Below are positions 5,594 to 6,993 of a DNA stretch of 6,993 nt, one piece after another (position 1 is the first letter of the stretch; each line of letters opens with the position of its first letter). The stretch comes from Clostridiales bacterium (GTDB lineage: Bacteria > Bacillota > Sulfobacillia > UBA995), in contig DOZU01000115.1 in the NCBI GenBank assembly GCA_003517845.1, forward strand, positions 1-6,993. The letters run 5' to 3'. Below the pieces are notes generated by a model, which was given only the letters and a program-made list of their open reading frames with translations, did not search any database and was not told where the DNA came from. The translations under genes were made by a program, and so were the position numbers.

Positions 5594-6014
5594 TCCCCTG
5601 ATTGTCAAACGCAAACCGATCAGATTGATGGGGTATCTGGAAGAGCTGGAATCGCTGAGCCATGTCACCCTGGATGAATACTTGGCCGACCCCCGCCAAC
5701 GAAGAGCTGTCGAGCGACTCATTCAGCTGGTCGTCGATAAGGCTGTGGACATCAACACCCACCTCATCGTCGATGCCGGTCGCCCGGCACCGAATGATGC
5801 TTACAGCTCGTTCTTCGAAGCGGAACGGGCAACGGTTCTGCCCCGCGACTTGGCGGAAGCGATTTCACCGTCTACGGGAGAGCGGAACATCATCGTCCAC
5901 GAGTACGAGAGCACAGATGACGCGATTGTGCATGGGAGCATCGGACAGACCTTGGACCTCTACCGAAGGTATGTGGCCGCAGCGCTCGGGTACCTCGAGC
6001 GGCAGCCAAAGTAG
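5586..6014 (+). CDS. HEPN-domain toxin, HepT-like ribonuclease (DUF86)
   Basis: HepT toxins are HEPN-fold RNases that cleave cellular RNA and are neutralised when MntA AMPylates a tyrosine. The 142-residue product has the family pattern throughout: KPIRLMGYLEELESL (helix 1), YLADPRQRRAVERLIQLVVDKAVDI (conserved second helix, 32-56), and the active motif R100-NIIV-H105-E-Y107, an intact Rx4HxY with catalytic Arg and His and the target Tyr. The GTG at 5586 overlaps the mntA stop by 8 nt and has GAGGAAGG nine bases upstream, so it can be translated independently or by coupling. Length is normal and no damage is seen, unlike its partner. The coding sequence looks less GC-rich than the synthase and dcw genes, which fits horizontally acquired DNA, although I did not compute this. 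Confidence 0.94.
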   Translation: MVNPLIVKRKPIRLMGYLEELESLSHVTLDEYLADPRQRRAVERLIQLVVDKAVDINTHLIVDAGRPAPNDAYSSFFEAERATVLPRDLAEAISPSTGERNIIVHEYESTDDAIVHGSIGQTLDLYRRYVAAALGYLERQPK

Positions 6015-6033
6015 TCTGCCCCTGCTCGCCCCT

Positions 6034-6795
6034 TCAGCTGAATTCTGTCTCCACAACCCGCCGAAGTCCTGCGACTACGGCCTCGGCGAGGCGACGTCCT
6101 ATCTCCGCGCTCGCCCCGGCCGGGTCTGCGTAGCAGCCGGACGCCGGCCTACTGCGTTCGGGCCATGGAAGGACGCGGTAGGGAAATCGGTCGTAGTCGC
6201 TCGGGCCCACCGGGGCTTCGCGTACGAGTTCAGGCCGCAGGTAGAGCATCAGCGATGTCTCCGTCAATGCGGCATGTTCTGCCTCCCAGCCCGGCCACTT
6301 TGACCCGAAGACCTCGTCGATGAGTCGGTCCGGCACAAACTCCCACCAATTCGCGAAGACCACCTTGCCCGGGGACCCGTCGGGATGCTCGCGTCTGCAT
6401 TCGTCGAGGGCCAGCTCCGCGCCTTCCATGATGAACGCGACGCTCTCCATGTGGCCGTTGACGAACAGCACGTTGCGGAACCCTTGTCGGAATACGTCGG
6501 CGAGTATGTCGCGGGTCATGCCCAGGAGGGTTGCACCGTTCAGATTGATGGTCCCAGGATAGGCGCTGTTCAGTTTGGCGTAGGTGTATGTGATAGGGGG
6601 TGCGGCAATGAGCTTGCGCTGCGGCATGCTAGCCTGCAAGAGCCCGACGAACCCCTGCGAGGTCAGAGTGTCGGTGGCGACGGGAAGGCGCGGCCCGTGT
6701 TGTTCAATTGAGCCTGAGGCGAAGACGAGTATGCCGTCACGAAGGCCGGCGATCTCGGGCCATGTCAGGTATTCCCAGGATAACTGGGGCATCAT
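6034..6795 (-). CDS. creatininase family amidohydrolase
   Basis: Creatininase-family enzymes are metal-dependent amidohydrolases; the type member opens creatinine to creatine, and relatives act on other cyclic amides and formamides. In this 253-residue protein the metal ligands appear in order: E31 and H33 in GSIEQHGP, D42 in ATDT, H115 and E117 in NGHME. The spacing equals the E34/H36/D45/H120/E122 set of Pseudomonas creatininase. NWWEF (149-153) and the GWEAEHAALTETSLMLYL block (169-186, with H174 and E179) are also typical. Length is normal for the family. Two adjacent ATGs (6795, 6792) share the upstream AGGAG; either may start. It is convergent with the HEPN gene (19-bp gap). No creatinase, sarcosine oxidase or mycofactocin gene is nearby, so the substrate is open. 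Confidence 0.95.
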   Translation of the reverse strand: MMPQLSWEYLTWPEIAGLRDGILVFASGSIEQHGPRLPVATDTLTSQGFVGLLQASMPQRKLIAAPPITYTYAKLNSAYPGTINLNGATLLGMTRDILADVFRQGFRNVLFVNGHMESVAFIMEGAELALDECRREHPDGSPGKVVFANWWEFVPDRLIDEVFGSKWPGWEAEHAALTETSLMLYLRPELVREAPVGPSDYDRFPYRVLPWPERSRPASGCYADPAGASAEIGRRLAEAVVAGLRRVVETEFS

Positions 6796-6831
6796 TGGGC
6801 TCTCCTCTCGAGATCAGTTCCACCGGAAGGC

Positions 6832-6993
6832 ATGCGTACTCACGAGTGGCGGTGTCAACATACAGCATGCGGCTCCCGCCGCCGCCTGCCGCTGCCCTCT
6901 CGCCGTTCCTTGCCCTGGCTGGTCGTGCTCGGCATCACCCTGCCCCTTGTAACCTGGACCTATTACCTGGCAATCTGGCTCGCCGGCGTGGCG
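6832..6993 (+). CDS. N-terminal part of a membrane protein, cut by window edge
   Basis: A plus-strand frame is open for 54 codons from ATG 6832 to the end of the window. After a basic stretch (SRRRLPLPSRRSLP, 15-28) comes a hydrophobic segment from about W29 to A54 (WLVVLGITLPLVTWTYYLA and on), a probable first transmembrane helix or signal anchor with positive residues on the cytoplasmic side. No family can be named from this fragment. The start is uncertain: GGAAGG lies only one base before ATG 6832, so a later start such as TTG 6910 is possible. It diverges from the creatininase gene with only 36 bp between starts. Confidence 0.5.
   Translation, partial: MRTHEWRCQHTACGSRRRLPLPSRRSLPWLVVLGITLPLVTWTYYLAIWLAGVA

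Noticed and set aside
6853..6858. Minus-strand TTGACA as -35 of the creatininase gene
   Set aside because: No acceptable -10 hexamer lies 16-18 bp downstream; the best spacing gives GCATGC.

Overview
The window is high-GC bacterial DNA. It runs from the start of a cell-division gene cluster (mraZ-rsmH), through a little-known lipoprotein and zinc-ribbon unit, to more accessory-looking genes: an alpha-oxoamine synthase, a HEPN-MNT toxin-antitoxin pair, a creatininase and the first part of a membrane protein. No taxon can be assigned from the sequence alone. MraZ resembles Gram-positive (Bacillota-type) versions, there is a lipobox-bearing secreted protein, and Shine-Dalgarno sites are strong with frequent GTG or TTG starts. 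This fits a high-GC Bacillota-like organism, but the assignment is inference.

Left part, minus strand (1-1984). Reading from right to left: a tail-end lipoprotein gene, two tiny overlapping reading frames, a 63-residue zinc-ribbon protein, an intrinsic terminator, then a promoter with an array of TGGGG boxes (the MraZ operator), mraZ, a terminator-like hairpin, and rsmH, which leaves the window. The operator boxes lie inside what would be the 5' end of the longest mraZ frame. This moves the real start to a GTG at 1465 and implies autoregulation by MraZ.

Middle (1981-5006). A 475-residue lipoprotein with a bacterial Ig-like domain (minus strand) diverges from a plus-strand PLP-dependent alpha-oxoamine synthase of the KBL/BioF/serine palmitoyltransferase family. 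The synthase has a TTG start, a very strong Shine-Dalgarno and a perfect 14-bp palindrome next to it. Two near-identical 29-bp palindromes, differing only at the central base, bracket the synthase gene about 1.5 kb apart.

Right part (5007-6993). An extended -10 promoter leads into an MntA-type nucleotidyltransferase antitoxin gene. Its frame is broken in the middle, yet the HepT-type HEPN toxin gene that overlaps its end is intact. A creatininase-family hydrolase faces this pair convergently. A membrane protein cut by the window edge diverges from the creatininase.

I found no tRNA, rRNA, CRISPR array, transposase or other clear mobile element. The most interesting items are the intact toxin behind a broken antitoxin, the MraZ operator with a possible attenuator after mraZ, and the paired palindromes.
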